From UBA2882 sp045542735 (GTDB lineage Bacteria; Bacillota; Clostridia; Lachnospirales; Lachnospiraceae): 64,000 bases of DNA. Position numbers and translations under genes: made by a program. Where the stretch lies: the NCBI GenBank assembly GCA_045542735.1, contig JAZQLQ010000008.1, positions 1 through 64,000 on the forward strand. The letters are read 5' to 3'. Of this stretch, positions 17,726 to 26,984 are shown one piece after another; position 1 is the stretch's first letter, and each line of letters begins with the position of its first letter. The notes beneath the pieces are model-generated. The model did not search any database. It was not told the origin of the DNA and saw only the letters and a program-made list of their open reading frames with translations.

Positions 17726-19036
17726 TCAGAACAACTTTTTCAATCTCTCTATCTCTTCCTCAAAAGGAACCTTTTCATCTGTTTGTTGCATCAAAAATTC
17801 ATTTACTGCACGGATTTTATCAATAGCAAAATCAATATCCGGATTGCTACCTCTTTTGTAAGCACCGATATTAATTAAATCCTCTGCATCATTGTATGTG
17901 GCAAGGACGTTTTTGAGTCTGCCTGCTGCCTGCTTGTGCTCCGGCTCTGCAATCTGGCTCATACAACGGGAAATACTCTGCAATACGTCAATTGCAGGAT
18001 AATGATTTTTGTGTGCCAACTTACGGTTCAGCATAATATGACCATCCAAAATACTTCTGGCCGTATCCGTAATGGGCTCATTAAAATCATCGCCATCTAC
18101 CAATACCGTATACAAACCGGTAATAGATCCCACATCATTTTTCCCCGCACGCTCCAGTAGCTTTGGCATCTCCGAATACACACTGGGGGGATAACCTCTG
18201 GTAACCGGCGGCTCTCCACTGGCAAGCCCGATTTCCCTCTGTGCCATGGAAAAACGGGTCAGGGAATCCATCATCAGCAAGACATCCTTACCCTTATCAC
18301 GGAAATACTCCGCAATGGCTGTAGCTGTCTGAGCTGCCTTTTTTCGCTCCAGTGCAGGCTTATCAGAGGTTGCCACCACAAGTACACTCCTCTGCATACC
18401 TTCCGGTCCCAAGTCTCTCTCGATAAACTCACGTACCTCTCTACCACGCTCACCTATCAGCGCAATAACATTAATATCGGCTCTGGTGTTTCGTGCAAAC
18501 ATACCCATCAAGGTTGATTTACCAACACCGGAACCGGCAAAAATTCCGATTCTCTGTCCCTTGCCTACGGTAATCAAGCCATCTACAGCTTTGACACCCA
18601 GGGGAAGAATCGTATCAATAATCTCTCGTTTTAAAGGATCGGGAGCCGGTGCTTCGATAGGATAGCTTTGTAAACAATGGATTTCTTCGCCATTGATAGG
18701 TCTTCCCAAACCATCCAAGGTCTTGCCAAGCAAATCCTCTCCAACCATAACCGCAAGCGGAGCCCCTTCACTTTCAACCACACATCCGCCACCAATACGG
18801 TCAGTAACCTCATAGGGCATTAACAGGGTGTGTTTGTTTTTGAAGCCAACCACCTCGGAAAGGATATACTCACCACTCCGACCTTCTTTGTATATACGGC
18901 ATAAATCACCCATTTTAGCATCCGGGCCGGCAGATTCAATGGTAAGACCCACCACATTTACTACCTTTCCCATCTTCTTAAAATAGGTTAAATCATATGC
19001 CTTGCTGTATTTTTTTGCATCAAATGTTGCAGCCAA
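17726..19036 (-). CDS. fliI: Flagellar export ATPase FliI
   Basis: FliI energises entry of export substrates. The 436-residue protein has an N-terminal beta-barrel segment (GKVVNVVGLTIESAGP), a Walker A motif GIFAGSGVGKSTLMG, a Walker B-type LLMMDSLTRFSMAQRE, and the signature SPYSEMPKLLERAG-like stretch PPSVYSEMPKLLERAG. No ATG is usable upstream of the conserved region. I choose the TTG at 19034-19036, nine bases after AAGGGG. Another TTG three codons earlier would directly abut that sequence. It follows fliH closely. Confidence 0.95.
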   Translation of the reverse strand: MAATFDAKKYSKAYDLTYFKKMGKVVNVVGLTIESAGPDAKMGDLCRIYKEGRSGEYILSEVVGFKNKHTLLMPYEVTDRIGGGCVVESEGAPLAVMVGEDLLGKTLDGLGRPINGEEIHCLQSYPIEAPAPDPLKREIIDTILPLGVKAVDGLITVGKGQRIGIFAGSGVGKSTLMGMFARNTRADINVIALIGERGREVREFIERDLGPEGMQRSVLVVATSDKPALERKKAAQTATAIAEYFRDKGKDVLLMMDSLTRFSMAQREIGLASGEPPVTRGYPPSVYSEMPKLLERAGKNDVGSITGLYTVLVDGDDFNEPITDTARSILDGHIMLNRKLAHKNHYPAIDVLQSISRCMSQIAEPEHKQAAGRLKNVLATYNDAEDLINIGAYKRGSNPDIDFAIDKIRAVNEFLMQQTDEKVPFEEEIERLKKLF

Positions 19037-19050
19037 ACTATGCAACCCCT

Positions 19051-19926
19051 TTAGTTCTCATTTAATCGCTCGATACCATCATAAGCAAGGAGCAACAGTT
19101 GTTTCTTTAACTCCTTCAACTCCACACCGAGACTACAATCAAAAATACCGTTCTCTGTTTCAATCAAACACTGATTTTTACTCAATGTCAGATCCTCAAT
19201 CACATCAAAATGTGCATTGACAGCACCGCATGACTCTATCAAGGCTTCCTTTTGCATGCTGACAAAAGGTAAATCCTCTTTGGAAACATGAATCAGATAC
19301 TCTGCACTTCCTTCCATTTTACGCAAAGCATTTCCCAACAGATGCATAATCACATCTCTTTGATCTGCCATCTGCACATGAAATACATGCTCATAAATAT
19401 CAGTCAGTACATCTACCAAAGAAGGCTCAATCTCACGGATCTTGTCCTGATAAATGCGGATTAACTGCTCTTCCTTCTCTTGGTATTCCTGACGAAGCTG
19501 TGCCTTCAAAGCCTCTGTCTCACTATAACCCTTGGCATAACCGTCAGACTGTCCTTTTGCCGCACCTTCTTCATAAGCCTGTGCACGAAGCCCTTCTGCT
19601 TCCTGTGATGCCTGAGCCATCATCATATCAATTTGTTCCTGTGCTTCGGCAATCAGTTCTTCCGGCGACGGACCATCATACACGGGCTCTGCTTTAATGA
19701 TATTGCTACCATCATCCTCCAACAGCAAGGATACCTGTGCTGCTTCAATACCATCGGTAAATTCATCCGTAAAATCTGCGCCATCCGCTTCTCCCATGCT
19801 CTCCTGCAGACTACGGGACAAAGCTGCAATCCGTTCTGCCATTCTCTCGTTGGAATCAATCACACGGGCATCGCTGTCCTGAAGCACTACCTGATTAAAT
19901 TTGTATACATTGGGACTAGACAACAA
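19051..19926 (-). CDS. fliH: Flagellar export ATPase regulator FliH
   Basis: FliH binds FliI and links it to the C-ring and export gate. The product of about 291 residues has a variable acidic N-terminal half. A helical region with GxxxG-like spacing follows (AYEEGAAKGQSDGYAKGYSE), then a C-terminal domain (about 155-290) typical of FliH and V-ATPase E subunits. The start is uncertain. A TTG at 19924-19926 has GGAGG eight bases upstream; a GTG at 19935 is an alternative. Either start overlaps the end of fliG. Confidence 0.9.
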   Translation of the reverse strand: MLSSPNVYKFNQVVLQDSDARVIDSNERMAERIAALSRSLQESMGEADGADFTDEFTDGIEAAQVSLLLEDDGSNIIKAEPVYDGPSPEELIAEAQEQIDMMMAQASQEAEGLRAQAYEEGAAKGQSDGYAKGYSETEALKAQLRQEYQEKEEQLIRIYQDKIREIEPSLVDVLTDIYEHVFHVQMADQRDVIMHLLGNALRKMEGSAEYLIHVSKEDLPFVSMQKEALIESCGAVNAHFDVIEDLTLSKNQCLIETENGIFDCSLGVELKELKKQLLLLAYDGIERLNEN

Positions 19927-20926
19927 TCTCGTCACCTCCGCCTCTGGAAATAATAATTTCTGCAGAGTCTTCCAGTTTTCTGATAATATTTACAATCTTC
20001 TGCTGAGCCTCTTCTACATCCTTCATACGTACCGGGCCCATAAATTCCATATCTTCTTTGATCATGGCCGCCAGACGCTTGGAAAGGTTGTTGAAAATAA
20101 CAGCCTGAACCTGTTCGTTGGAACCCTTTAAGGCAATTGCCAGATCATTGTTATCCACATCACGCAATACTCTCTGGATACCTCTGTCATCAAGCAACAA
20201 GATATCTTCGAACACGAACATCTTTTTGCGGATCTCGTCTGCCAACTCCGGATCTTCGATCTCCAAGGTCTCCATGATATGTTTCTCTGTACCACGGTCT
20301 ACGGCATTTAAAATCTCCACAACCGCATCCACACCACCAACAACGGTGTAATCCTGGTTTACCAAGGATGAAAGCTTTGTCTCCAACACTCTTTCCACCT
20401 CTTTGATGACATCCGGACTGGTTCTGTCCATGACAGCCACACGCTTTGCTACATCTGCCTGTCTGTCGGGAGCCAGTGAACCGATAATAACCGCTGACTG
20501 CTGTGGTGACAAATAAGACAAAATCAAAGCAATGGTCTGAGGATGCTCATCCTGAATAAAGTTCAAAATCTGGGAAGCATCAGCTTTACGTACAAACTCG
20601 AAAGGCTTAACCTGTAAGGAAGCTGTCAATTTGCCGATAACATCCATGGCCTTTTCGGTTCCCAAAGCTTTTTCCAATAACTCCTTGGCATAACCGATAC
20701 CACCTTCCGCAATATACTGTTGCGCAAGACAGATTTCATAAAATTCATTGATAACGTCATCTTTTAACTGTGGAGTAATGCTTCTGGTATTGGCAATTTC
20801 CAAAGTCAATTCTTCGATTTCTTCTTCTTTTAGATGTTTAAAAATCATAGATGACTTTTCAGGTCCCAAAGCAATCAACAATACTGCCGCCTTTTGCACA
20901 CCTGAGATACTATGTTCCTTTGCCAT
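19916..20926 (-). CDS. fliG: Flagellar motor switch protein FliG
   Basis: FliG is the torque-generating switch protein that contacts FliF, FliM and MotA. The 336-residue product has the usual length. It shows an N-terminal domain starting MAKEHSISGVQKAAVLLIAL, the EHPQ motif (DEHPQTIALILSYL) of the middle domain, and the C-terminal charged helix around DDRGIQRVLRDVDNNDL that interacts with MotA. It starts six bases after fliF ends, and its 3' end overlaps fliH. Confidence 0.97.
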   Translation of the reverse strand: MAKEHSISGVQKAAVLLIALGPEKSSMIFKHLKEEEIEELTLEIANTRSITPQLKDDVINEFYEICLAQQYIAEGGIGYAKELLEKALGTEKAMDVIGKLTASLQVKPFEFVRKADASQILNFIQDEHPQTIALILSYLSPQQSAVIIGSLAPDRQADVAKRVAVMDRTSPDVIKEVERVLETKLSSLVNQDYTVVGGVDAVVEILNAVDRGTEKHIMETLEIEDPELADEIRKKMFVFEDILLLDDRGIQRVLRDVDNNDLAIALKGSNEQVQAVIFNNLSKRLAAMIKEDMEFMGPVRMKDVEEAQQKIVNIIRKLEDSAEIIISRGGGDEIVV

Positions 20927-20932
20927 AAAGGC

Positions 20933-22534
20933 TTACCCCCAATCTTCCGAAAGCCAGTTTCTAAGTAAGCTTGCAACAGCCTCCGGATTCTCGTCTACAA
21001 ATTTCTCAATCAATTTTCTGGTCTCGGATTTTTCATCCAATTCAATATCTTCCAAAACCTCAGGAGTAGACTGTAACAGACTCTCCACAGATAACTCTTC
21101 CTCTTCCTCTTCACTCTTTGTACTTCTCATACTACGAAGGATAACAAAGGCAAGTAATCCAAGGATTAAGATGATAATAACAATCTGTACAACATCTGTT
21201 GCCTCTACATCCAATCCCTCTTTATCCACAAAGACGGGAACTTCATATGCAACAATGGAGATATTTTCCTGCGGAATACCGGTAGCAGTCTGTACCACCG
21301 CATATAAATCCGGATCCACCTCCAACTTCACCTGATTTTCATTGGCAAGTTTAAACTCTTCCCAAGTCATATCGGTCAAAAGCCCCTGTGCACGCACTTC
21401 CTCTTCCTTGTATACCTTCAAGGACTTGGCAGCTACGGAAATAGAGGAAGTCTCATATTTGATCAATCCCGGAGGAATGGTTTTTTCAGTCACTTCTTCA
21501 TTTGGCAGATAATCACGTTCTTCCTGTGTCACACTCTCCGAAGAATTGGAATAATCCTCCAACATATATGTAGTGTCTTCATCGCTGTCATTACTGGTTG
21601 TACCGGGCACACCGCCTACACCACCTTGGGAATCCGACTGATACAGGTATTCATGGCTCAACACGCCCTGTGTCTGATCCTCTGCCGGTGTATAATTGTG
21701 ATTTACCTGCTTAGTTACAGAAAAATCCAAATCCAGATTACTTGCTACTTCAATATTGTCATAAAGATCTGTGCCAAGAAGTACAGACTTCACTTCACTG
21801 GTAACCAAATCCTCTGCTTTCTTTTTCATAGACAACTGACTGTTGGCAGTTGTTCCACCTGTTGTGGAAGTATCTTCACCGGAGAACAATAAATTACCTT
21901 CGGTATCGATAATGGTAATATTGTCGGTTGTCTCGTTACCAAGACCGGTTGCCACGCTTCTGGCCAAAGCTGCAGCTGCATCCTCTGTCAGCTCACCTTC
22001 CAACTCTAAAGTAACGGCTGCAAAGGACTCTGTCTCTTCTGCGATCAAAGTACCATCATCCTCGGGGATGTCCAACTTAACCGTCGCTTTTTTGACTGCG
22101 TTATTGGCCTCCAACGTCTCTTCTATGTATCCCTGTAAATAAACAACGTAACGTTTCTGCTTGTCAGACTCTGTTGTGGAGAACCCACCTGCTGTAACCT
22201 CATCAATGGTCAGCTTGGTGGTGGGAATATTGTTGGTACCAAGAAGTAATCTCGCTTCCGCTTCCTGCTCATCTAAAATAGTGATGCTCGTGCCTTCTGT
22301 ATTGGTCTTATAATCCATACCATTACTCTCTAACAGTTCAACAATCTCTGCAGCTTCTGTTGTGGTCTCACACTCTGCAAGCGGCACATATTCTTTTCTG
22401 GTCAGTAACGTCACCAAAAGGGCCAGTGCCAAAACGACACCCGCCGCAATACTGATAATTGCTGTTTTCTGTTTTGTACTAAACTTATTCCACCATTCTA
22501 AAATCTTTTTTGGCAGTTCCCGAAGTTGTTCCAT
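20933..22534 (-). CDS. fliF: Flagellar MS-ring protein FliF
   Basis: FliF builds the MS ring in the membrane. The 533-residue protein has a first membrane helix (about 26-45), tandem ring-building domains (about 48-225 and 230-430), a second membrane helix (about 445-465, VVQIVIIILILGLLAFVI) and a C-terminal FliG-binding tail ending WLSEDWG. AAGGAGT precedes the ATG. It follows fliE by 30 bp. Confidence 0.97.
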   Translation of the reverse strand: MEQLRELPKKILEWWNKFSTKQKTAIISIAAGVVLALALLVTLLTRKEYVPLAECETTTEAAEIVELLESNGMDYKTNTEGTSITILDEQEAEARLLLGTNNIPTTKLTIDEVTAGGFSTTESDKQKRYVVYLQGYIEETLEANNAVKKATVKLDIPEDDGTLIAEETESFAAVTLELEGELTEDAAAALARSVATGLGNETTDNITIIDTEGNLLFSGEDTSTTGGTTANSQLSMKKKAEDLVTSEVKSVLLGTDLYDNIEVASNLDLDFSVTKQVNHNYTPAEDQTQGVLSHEYLYQSDSQGGVGGVPGTTSNDSDEDTTYMLEDYSNSSESVTQEERDYLPNEEVTEKTIPPGLIKYETSSISVAAKSLKVYKEEEVRAQGLLTDMTWEEFKLANENQVKLEVDPDLYAVVQTATGIPQENISIVAYEVPVFVDKEGLDVEATDVVQIVIIILILGLLAFVILRSMRSTKSEEEEEELSVESLLQSTPEVLEDIELDEKSETRKLIEKFVDENPEAVASLLRNWLSEDWG

Positions 22535-22564
22535 GATGCTTCCCTACTCCTTAGCAATTTTGCA

Positions 22565-22897
22565 TTAAATCTGCATATTCATAATCTCTTTGTATGCTTC
22601 CAAAAACTTATCTCTAACTGCTACTGTATACTGTAATGCAGTAGAGGCTTTCTGCATGGCAATGGTCAAATCATGGGTATTGTCAGTCTCACCCATGGCA
22701 AAACGAAGCTTTTCGTTTTCTGCATCGGATAAATACGCATTGGTCGACTTAATATTCGCCATGGCAGAATCCAAAAACGATGCAAACAAATCATCATCAT
22801 TTGCAACAGCCGCTCCTCCCAGTGCCTCAGCGCGATTGCTGTCATAAACACTCTGAATAGCACCGGAATTAATATTATATAATGAAGTAATATCCAT
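22565..22897 (-). CDS. fliE: Flagellar hook-basal body protein FliE
   Basis: FliE connects the MS ring to the rod. The 110-residue protein has the usual size. The C-terminal conserved stretch includes THDLTIAMQKASTALQYTVA and VRDKFLEAYKEIMNMQI. AAAGGA lies upstream of the ATG. It is the third gene of the flgB-flgC-fliE trio that starts the operon. Confidence 0.95.
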   Translation of the reverse strand: MDITSLYNINSGAIQSVYDSNRAEALGGAAVANDDDLFASFLDSAMANIKSTNAYLSDAENEKLRFAMGETDNTHDLTIAMQKASTALQYTVAVRDKFLEAYKEIMNMQI

Positions 22898-22940
22898 CTT
22901 TATTCCTTTCCACGGGCATAAACAGCCCCGTCAATCCTGA

Positions 22941-23384
22941 CTAATTTGCCATCTCCAAGCCCTTAACTGCCATATCCTTACTGGTGTTGAAGGCTGTTGC
23001 ATTGGCTTCATAAGAACGGCTGGCATCAATCAAATCCGTCATCTCTGTCACGATGTTGACATTGGGATAATACACATATCCGTTTTCATCGGCATCGGGA
23101 TGTGCAGGATCATAGGCCTTAATCAAATCCGTCTCATAATCTTCATAGGTAGCGGATACCTTTACACCCTCTCCGGCATAAAGACCTTTGGCACGGTTAA
23201 AGGCATCGGAAAAAGTCACTCCACCGCCCTTTTCTTCAAAAGTCACAATTTTTCTTCTATAGGGTGTACCATCCTCTGTACGGGTGGTATTGGAGTTTGC
23301 AATATTTTCAGCAATAACATCCATACGATAGCGCTGTGCTGTCAAACCGGATGCATTGATATTAAACGAAGTAAATAATCCCAT
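22941..23384 (-). CDS. flgC: Flagellar proximal rod protein FlgC
   Basis: FlgC is a proximal rod component. The 147-residue product starts MGLFTSFNINASGLTAQRYR, contains the rod signature IAENIANSNTTRTEDGTPY, and ends with ASRSYEANATAFNTSKDM, all typical. The ATG follows AGGAGGTAAGAGTT. It lies 15 bp after flgB and before fliE. Confidence 0.97.
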   Translation of the reverse strand: MGLFTSFNINASGLTAQRYRMDVIAENIANSNTTRTEDGTPYRRKIVTFEEKGGGVTFSDAFNRAKGLYAGEGVKVSATYEDYETDLIKAYDPAHPDADENGYVYYPNVNIVTEMTDLIDASRSYEANATAFNTSKDMAVKGLEMAN

Positions 23385-23399
23385 AACTCTTACCTCCTA

Positions 23400-23789
23400 C
23401 TATTTCATCACAGATTTCAAATCGGAAAATTCCTGATTGATACTGTCAATCAATGCCTGATAACGGATCTGGTTGCTGGCAAGCTCTACAAACTCCGTAT
23501 CAGGGTCCACATTATTGCCGTCCATACGATAGGAAAATCCGCCATGGTCGGTATAGGTACCAACATCCAAGGCATTGGCACGGATATTACGCACCTTGGC
23601 ATCTACACTATTCCCATCAGCACTCTGCAATGCTGTCTGTAAGGCACTCTCAAAATCCACATCCTGTCTCTTATATCCCGGCGTGGACTGGTTTGCAATA
23701 TTGTTGGCAATGGTCTCATTGCGCAACCAAGCCGCATCTGCAGCCTTGTTCAATACATTTACATAGTCGTAAACACTTGATGAAATCAT
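23400..23789 (-). CDS. flgB: Flagellar proximal rod protein FlgB
   Basis: FlgB is a proximal rod component and the first gene of the flagellar operon. The 129-residue product has the rod motif NETIANNIANQSTPGYKRQ near residues 23-41 and a C-terminal helix (LASNQIRYQALIDSINQEF). AAGGAGAGATGTT precedes the ATG. A sigma-A-type promoter lies about 60 bp upstream and the codY terminator beyond it, so the operon starts here. Confidence 0.97.
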   Translation of the reverse strand: MISSSVYDYVNVLNKAADAAWLRNETIANNIANQSTPGYKRQDVDFESALQTALQSADGNSVDAKVRNIRANALDVGTYTDHGGFSYRMDGNNVDPDTEFVELASNQIRYQALIDSINQEFSDLKSVMK

Positions 23790-23845
23790 AACATCTCTCC
23801 TTCATCGGTAGGGCACACCACGACACAGTAAGCCTACCTTATTAC

Positions 23846-23873
23846 ATTATAGTTTATTTGTGGAAAAACACAA
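23846..23873 (-). promoter_or_regulatory. Candidate sigma-A promoter of the flagellar operon
   Basis: TTGTGT (23868-23873) and a perfect TATAAT (23846-23851) are spaced 16 bp on the minus strand. The transcript would begin about 50 bases before flgB. The site lies between the codY terminator and flgB. I saw no sigma-28 (TAAA-N15-GCCGATAA) or sigma-54 (GG-N10-GC) pattern here. Confidence 0.65.
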
Positions 23874-23955
23874 GGACTTTTCCTTAAAAAAGCACACTAT
23901 CTAGTACCTTTTCCACATATTTCCACAAGATATGCCGTATTATGTAAACACGAAA

Positions 23956-23991
23956 GCAAAAAAGGGACTTACCCTATCTGTAAATCCCTTT
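23956..23991 (-). terminator. Rho-independent terminator after codY
   Basis: An eleven-base stem with one mismatch pairs 23961-23971 with 23981-23991 around a nine-base loop. On the minus strand it is followed by a run of six T. It lies about 75 bp after the codY stop and separates codY from the flagellar promoter. Confidence 0.75.
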
Positions 23992-24065
23992 AACTATGCC
24001 AAATCCATTTGCATCTATATACGATTATCTGCCGACAAACGCTCCGGTTTATCCTGTTATATTAT

Positions 24066-24845
24066 TTATCGGCGATACTTCTCAATTTCTTCATAGACTG
24101 CATCATTTAAAACTTTAATATATGTACCTTTCATACCGGAGCTTCTGGATTCAATAACCCCGGCACTCTCAAACTTACGCAATGCATTGACAATCACGCT
24201 ACGGGTAATGCCTACCCGGTCTGCTATCTTGCTGGCAACCAGTATGCCCTCCATACCGTTTAGCTCTTCAAAAATATGTACAATTGCCTCTTCCTCTGAA
24301 GAAGACAAAGTACTCATAGCCGACTGCACCACTTGGTGCTTGCGGCTTTCCTCTGCATTTTCTTCATTTACGGAGCGGAGCATCTCAAGACCTACCACCG
24401 TGCATCCATACTCTGTCAGAATGATATCATCGATATCATACTGCTCCATACACTTGTACAGGAATAATGTACCAAGACGCTCACCCGCAATCTCAATGGG
24501 TGCAATCACAGCCTGGAACTTCTTGACATCGGTCTTTTCAAATCCCAAGGTAGACAGATTGACATTCTCCTTGGTGCTGAGCACCGATAAGAGACGGTCA
24601 TTTAAAAGAGGATCAATAAACTTACCCACTTCGCCATATAAAAGCTCTATAATCTCATCAATCTCATTGCGGTTGCCAACACCCAATATCTTACCTTTTT
24701 TACTGATCACTAAAACATTGGACAACAAGATATCTTTCATTACATCACAGATATCATTGAAGACAACCTTACTGCTGTTGTTGTTATGCAATAACTTTCC
24801 AATTTTTCTGGTTTTATCCAACAACTGAACGCTACTCATGTACAT
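24066..24845 (-). CDS. codY: Global transcription regulator CodY
   Basis: CodY is a GTP- and branched-chain-amino-acid-responsive repressor of stationary-phase genes in low-GC Gram-positives. I start at the ATG at 24843-24845 (MYMSSVQLLDKTRKI), six bases after AAAGGAAG, giving 259 residues, the usual length. An ATG two codons later is also possible. The N-terminal GAF-like domain spans about 1-155. The C-terminal winged-helix domain includes SKIADRVGITRSVIVNALRK. It has its own promoter and lies upstream of the flagellar operon, as in Bacillus subtilis, where CodY represses that operon. Confidence 0.95.
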   Translation of the reverse strand: MYMSSVQLLDKTRKIGKLLHNNNSSKVVFNDICDVMKDILLSNVLVISKKGKILGVGNRNEIDEIIELLYGEVGKFIDPLLNDRLLSVLSTKENVNLSTLGFEKTDVKKFQAVIAPIEIAGERLGTLFLYKCMEQYDIDDIILTEYGCTVVGLEMLRSVNEENAEESRKHQVVQSAMSTLSSSEEEAIVHIFEELNGMEGILVASKIADRVGITRSVIVNALRKFESAGVIESRSSGMKGTYIKVLNDAVYEEIEKYRR

Positions 24846-24873
24846 TTCACTTCCTTTGCACTGATTTGAAATC

Positions 24874-24902
24874 ATTTTAACACAATTTTCTCACAGATGC
24901 AA
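24874..24902 (-). promoter_or_regulatory. Candidate codY promoter
   Basis: TTGCAT (24897-24902) and TAAAAT (24874-24879) are spaced exactly 17 bp on the minus strand, with TG one base upstream of the -10 (extended -10). The transcript would begin about 25 bases before the codY start. A CodY-box-like sequence lies in the spacer. Confidence 0.65.
24884..24898. promoter_or_regulatory. CodY-box-like sequence in the codY promoter
   Basis: On the plus strand AATTTTCTCACAGAT matches the CodY consensus AATTTTCWGAAAATT at 11 of 15 positions. It lies between the -35 and -10 elements of the codY promoter, where binding would block RNA polymerase. Four mismatches in AT-rich DNA are weak evidence. Confidence 0.3.
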
Positions 24903-24939
24903 TGCGGTTTCTTGAATTGTCTGAATATTTGTTAATGTT

Positions 24940-26895
24940 TTATTTTGCCTCCACGGTAGGCTTCTGCCATACCATGTAATCACATTCCGGATTGTTTTCA
25001 CAGCCATAATATCTGCGGCCTTTTTTGGTCTTACGGACCACAATATCCTTGCCACATTTGGGACAAGCCACACCGATTTTCTCTAAATAAGTCTTGGTGT
25101 TACGGCAATCAGGGAATCCGGGACAACCTAAGAATTTACCATGGGGACCATACTTAATCACCATATTTCTGCCGCATTTATCACAAAGGACATCAGTTTC
25201 CTCATCCGCAATGGTCACATTCTCAAGCTGTTTTTCAGCATTTAATACCGCTTCATCCAAATCAGGATAGAAGTTTTTCACAACTACTTTCCAGTTGATG
25301 TCGCCCTCTTCCACACTATCCAATAAGGACTCCATATTGGCAGTAAAGTTCACATCCACAATAGTAGGAAAAGCCTCTTTCATCATATTATTAACCACTT
25401 CACCCAGATCGGTCATAAACAGATTCTTATTCTCTTTGATGACATATCTGCGGGCAAGAATGGTTGTAATGGTAGGCGCATAGGTAGACGGTCTACCGAT
25501 GCCTTTTTCCTCCAATGCCTTTACAAGGCTTGCCTCTGTATAATGAGCCGCCGGCTGGGTAAAATGCTGGCTATAATCAAACTCTTCTAAGGAAAGCTTA
25601 CTATCTTTATCTAAAGACTTTAATAAGGTATTGTGTTTGGTCTTCTCTTCATCCGCCTCTGTATATACACTCATAAAGCCTTCAAACTTAATCTTGCTGG
25701 TAGCTACGGTAAAACGATAGCCGGCACCATCAATCTTGACAGAGGTGGTAGCATATACTGCCGGCGCCATACGGCTGGCTGTAAAACGCTTCCAAATCAA
25801 CTGATATAAACGGAAAGCATCCCTTTGCAACTTCTCTTTTAAAGAAGAAGGCAAACGGTTAATATCCGTAGGACGGATTGCCTCATGGGCATCCTGAATT
25901 TTATTTTTGGCATTTTTATTGCCGGTTTCTCCCAGCAAAAAGGCCTCACCATAATTTTCTGCAATAAAACTTGCCGCAGAAGCTGCTGCTTCCTCTGAAA
26001 TACGGGTAGAATCCGTACGCAAATAACTGATGTAACCATCTTCATAAAGTTGTTGCGCAATACGCATGGTCTTCTGTGTAGAGAAATTTAATGCCTTGGA
26101 AGCCTCCTGTTGTAAGGTGGATGTGGTAAAGGGTAAGGGCTGTTTTCTGGTTCTCTCGCCATTCTTTACGTCTGTAACAACATAGTTTGCCCCTTCTAAG
26201 TCCTTTAAAATGCCTTTTAATTGCTTTTCAGATGTAATCTCAACCTTTTTATCCTCTTTACCATAGAACTTGGCTCTCAAGGGCTTCTTTTCGCCCGCAA
26301 TGGCAAAATCTGCCTCCAGGCTCCAATACTCTTCGGGAACAAATGCGTTAATCTCATCTTCTCTGTCTGCAATCAGGCGCAGTGCAACAGACTGCACGCG
26401 TCCTGCGCTCAGTCCTCTCTTTACCTTTGCCCATAACAGCGGTGAAATACGATATCCCACCATACGGTCCAACATACGACGTACCTGTTGGGCATCTACA
26501 AGGTCCATATTAATCTCTCTGGGATTCTTTAAAGACTCTTTTACCGCATTCTTGGTAATCTCATTGAATGTGATACGATATACTTTTTTGTCCTGTAACT
26601 TTAAAGCTTCATATAAGTGCCAGGATATAGCTTCTCCCTCGCGGTCCGGGTCAGTTGCCAGATAAATCTTATCTGCTTTTTTCACTTCCTTACGGAGTGC
26701 TGCTAAAATGTCACCTTTTCCACGGATGGTAATATATTTGGGCTCATAGTCATTGGTAGGATCAAAGCCAAGCTGGCTTTTGGGTAAATCCCTGACATGA
26801 CCATTACTTGCCAGAACTTCATAATTGCTTCCTAAAAACTTTTTGATTGTCTTCACCTTGGCAGGTGATTCCACAATCACTAAATACTTTGCCAT
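24940..26895 (-). CDS. topA: DNA topoisomerase I TopA
   Basis: TopA relaxes negative supercoils through a covalent tyrosine intermediate. The 651-residue protein has the N-terminal Toprim domain (IVESPAKVKTI, and the ATDPDREGEAISWH acidic motif), the active-site Tyr291 in YISYLRTDS, and two C-terminal four-cysteine zinc fingers (CDKCG...CPGFPDC and CPKCG...CENNPEC, about residues 576-650). Bacillus TopA is longer, about 691 residues. It has its own promoter after the pilus-operon terminator. Confidence 0.97.
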   Translation of the reverse strand: MAKYLVIVESPAKVKTIKKFLGSNYEVLASNGHVRDLPKSQLGFDPTNDYEPKYITIRGKGDILAALRKEVKKADKIYLATDPDREGEAISWHLYEALKLQDKKVYRITFNEITKNAVKESLKNPREINMDLVDAQQVRRMLDRMVGYRISPLLWAKVKRGLSAGRVQSVALRLIADREDEINAFVPEEYWSLEADFAIAGEKKPLRAKFYGKEDKKVEITSEKQLKGILKDLEGANYVVTDVKNGERTRKQPLPFTTSTLQQEASKALNFSTQKTMRIAQQLYEDGYISYLRTDSTRISEEAAASAASFIAENYGEAFLLGETGNKNAKNKIQDAHEAIRPTDINRLPSSLKEKLQRDAFRLYQLIWKRFTASRMAPAVYATTSVKIDGAGYRFTVATSKIKFEGFMSVYTEADEEKTKHNTLLKSLDKDSKLSLEEFDYSQHFTQPAAHYTEASLVKALEEKGIGRPSTYAPTITTILARRYVIKENKNLFMTDLGEVVNNMMKEAFPTIVDVNFTANMESLLDSVEEGDINWKVVVKNFYPDLDEAVLNAEKQLENVTIADEETDVLCDKCGRNMVIKYGPHGKFLGCPGFPDCRNTKTYLEKIGVACPKCGKDIVVRKTKKGRRYYGCENNPECDYMVWQKPTVEAK

Positions 26896-26927
26896 AATAT
26901 TTCCCCTATTCCAAGTAATCGTTTCAA

Positions 26928-26956
26928 ACTATACACGAAAAAAAATGCTCTGTAAA
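26928..26956 (-). promoter_or_regulatory. Candidate topA promoter
   Basis: TTTACA (26951-26956) and TATAGT (26928-26933) are spaced 17 bp on the minus strand. The transcript would begin about 25 bases before topA. The element lies after the upstream terminator, so topA need not depend on readthrough from the pilus operon. Confidence 0.6.
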
Positions 26957-26984
26957 GGTCTTTTTTTATTTTTACACAATTTTC

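Noticed and set aside
24940..24975. Alternative short frames overlapping the topA 3' end
   Set aside because: They have no ribosome binding site or homology signal and lie inside the conserved zinc finger of TopA.
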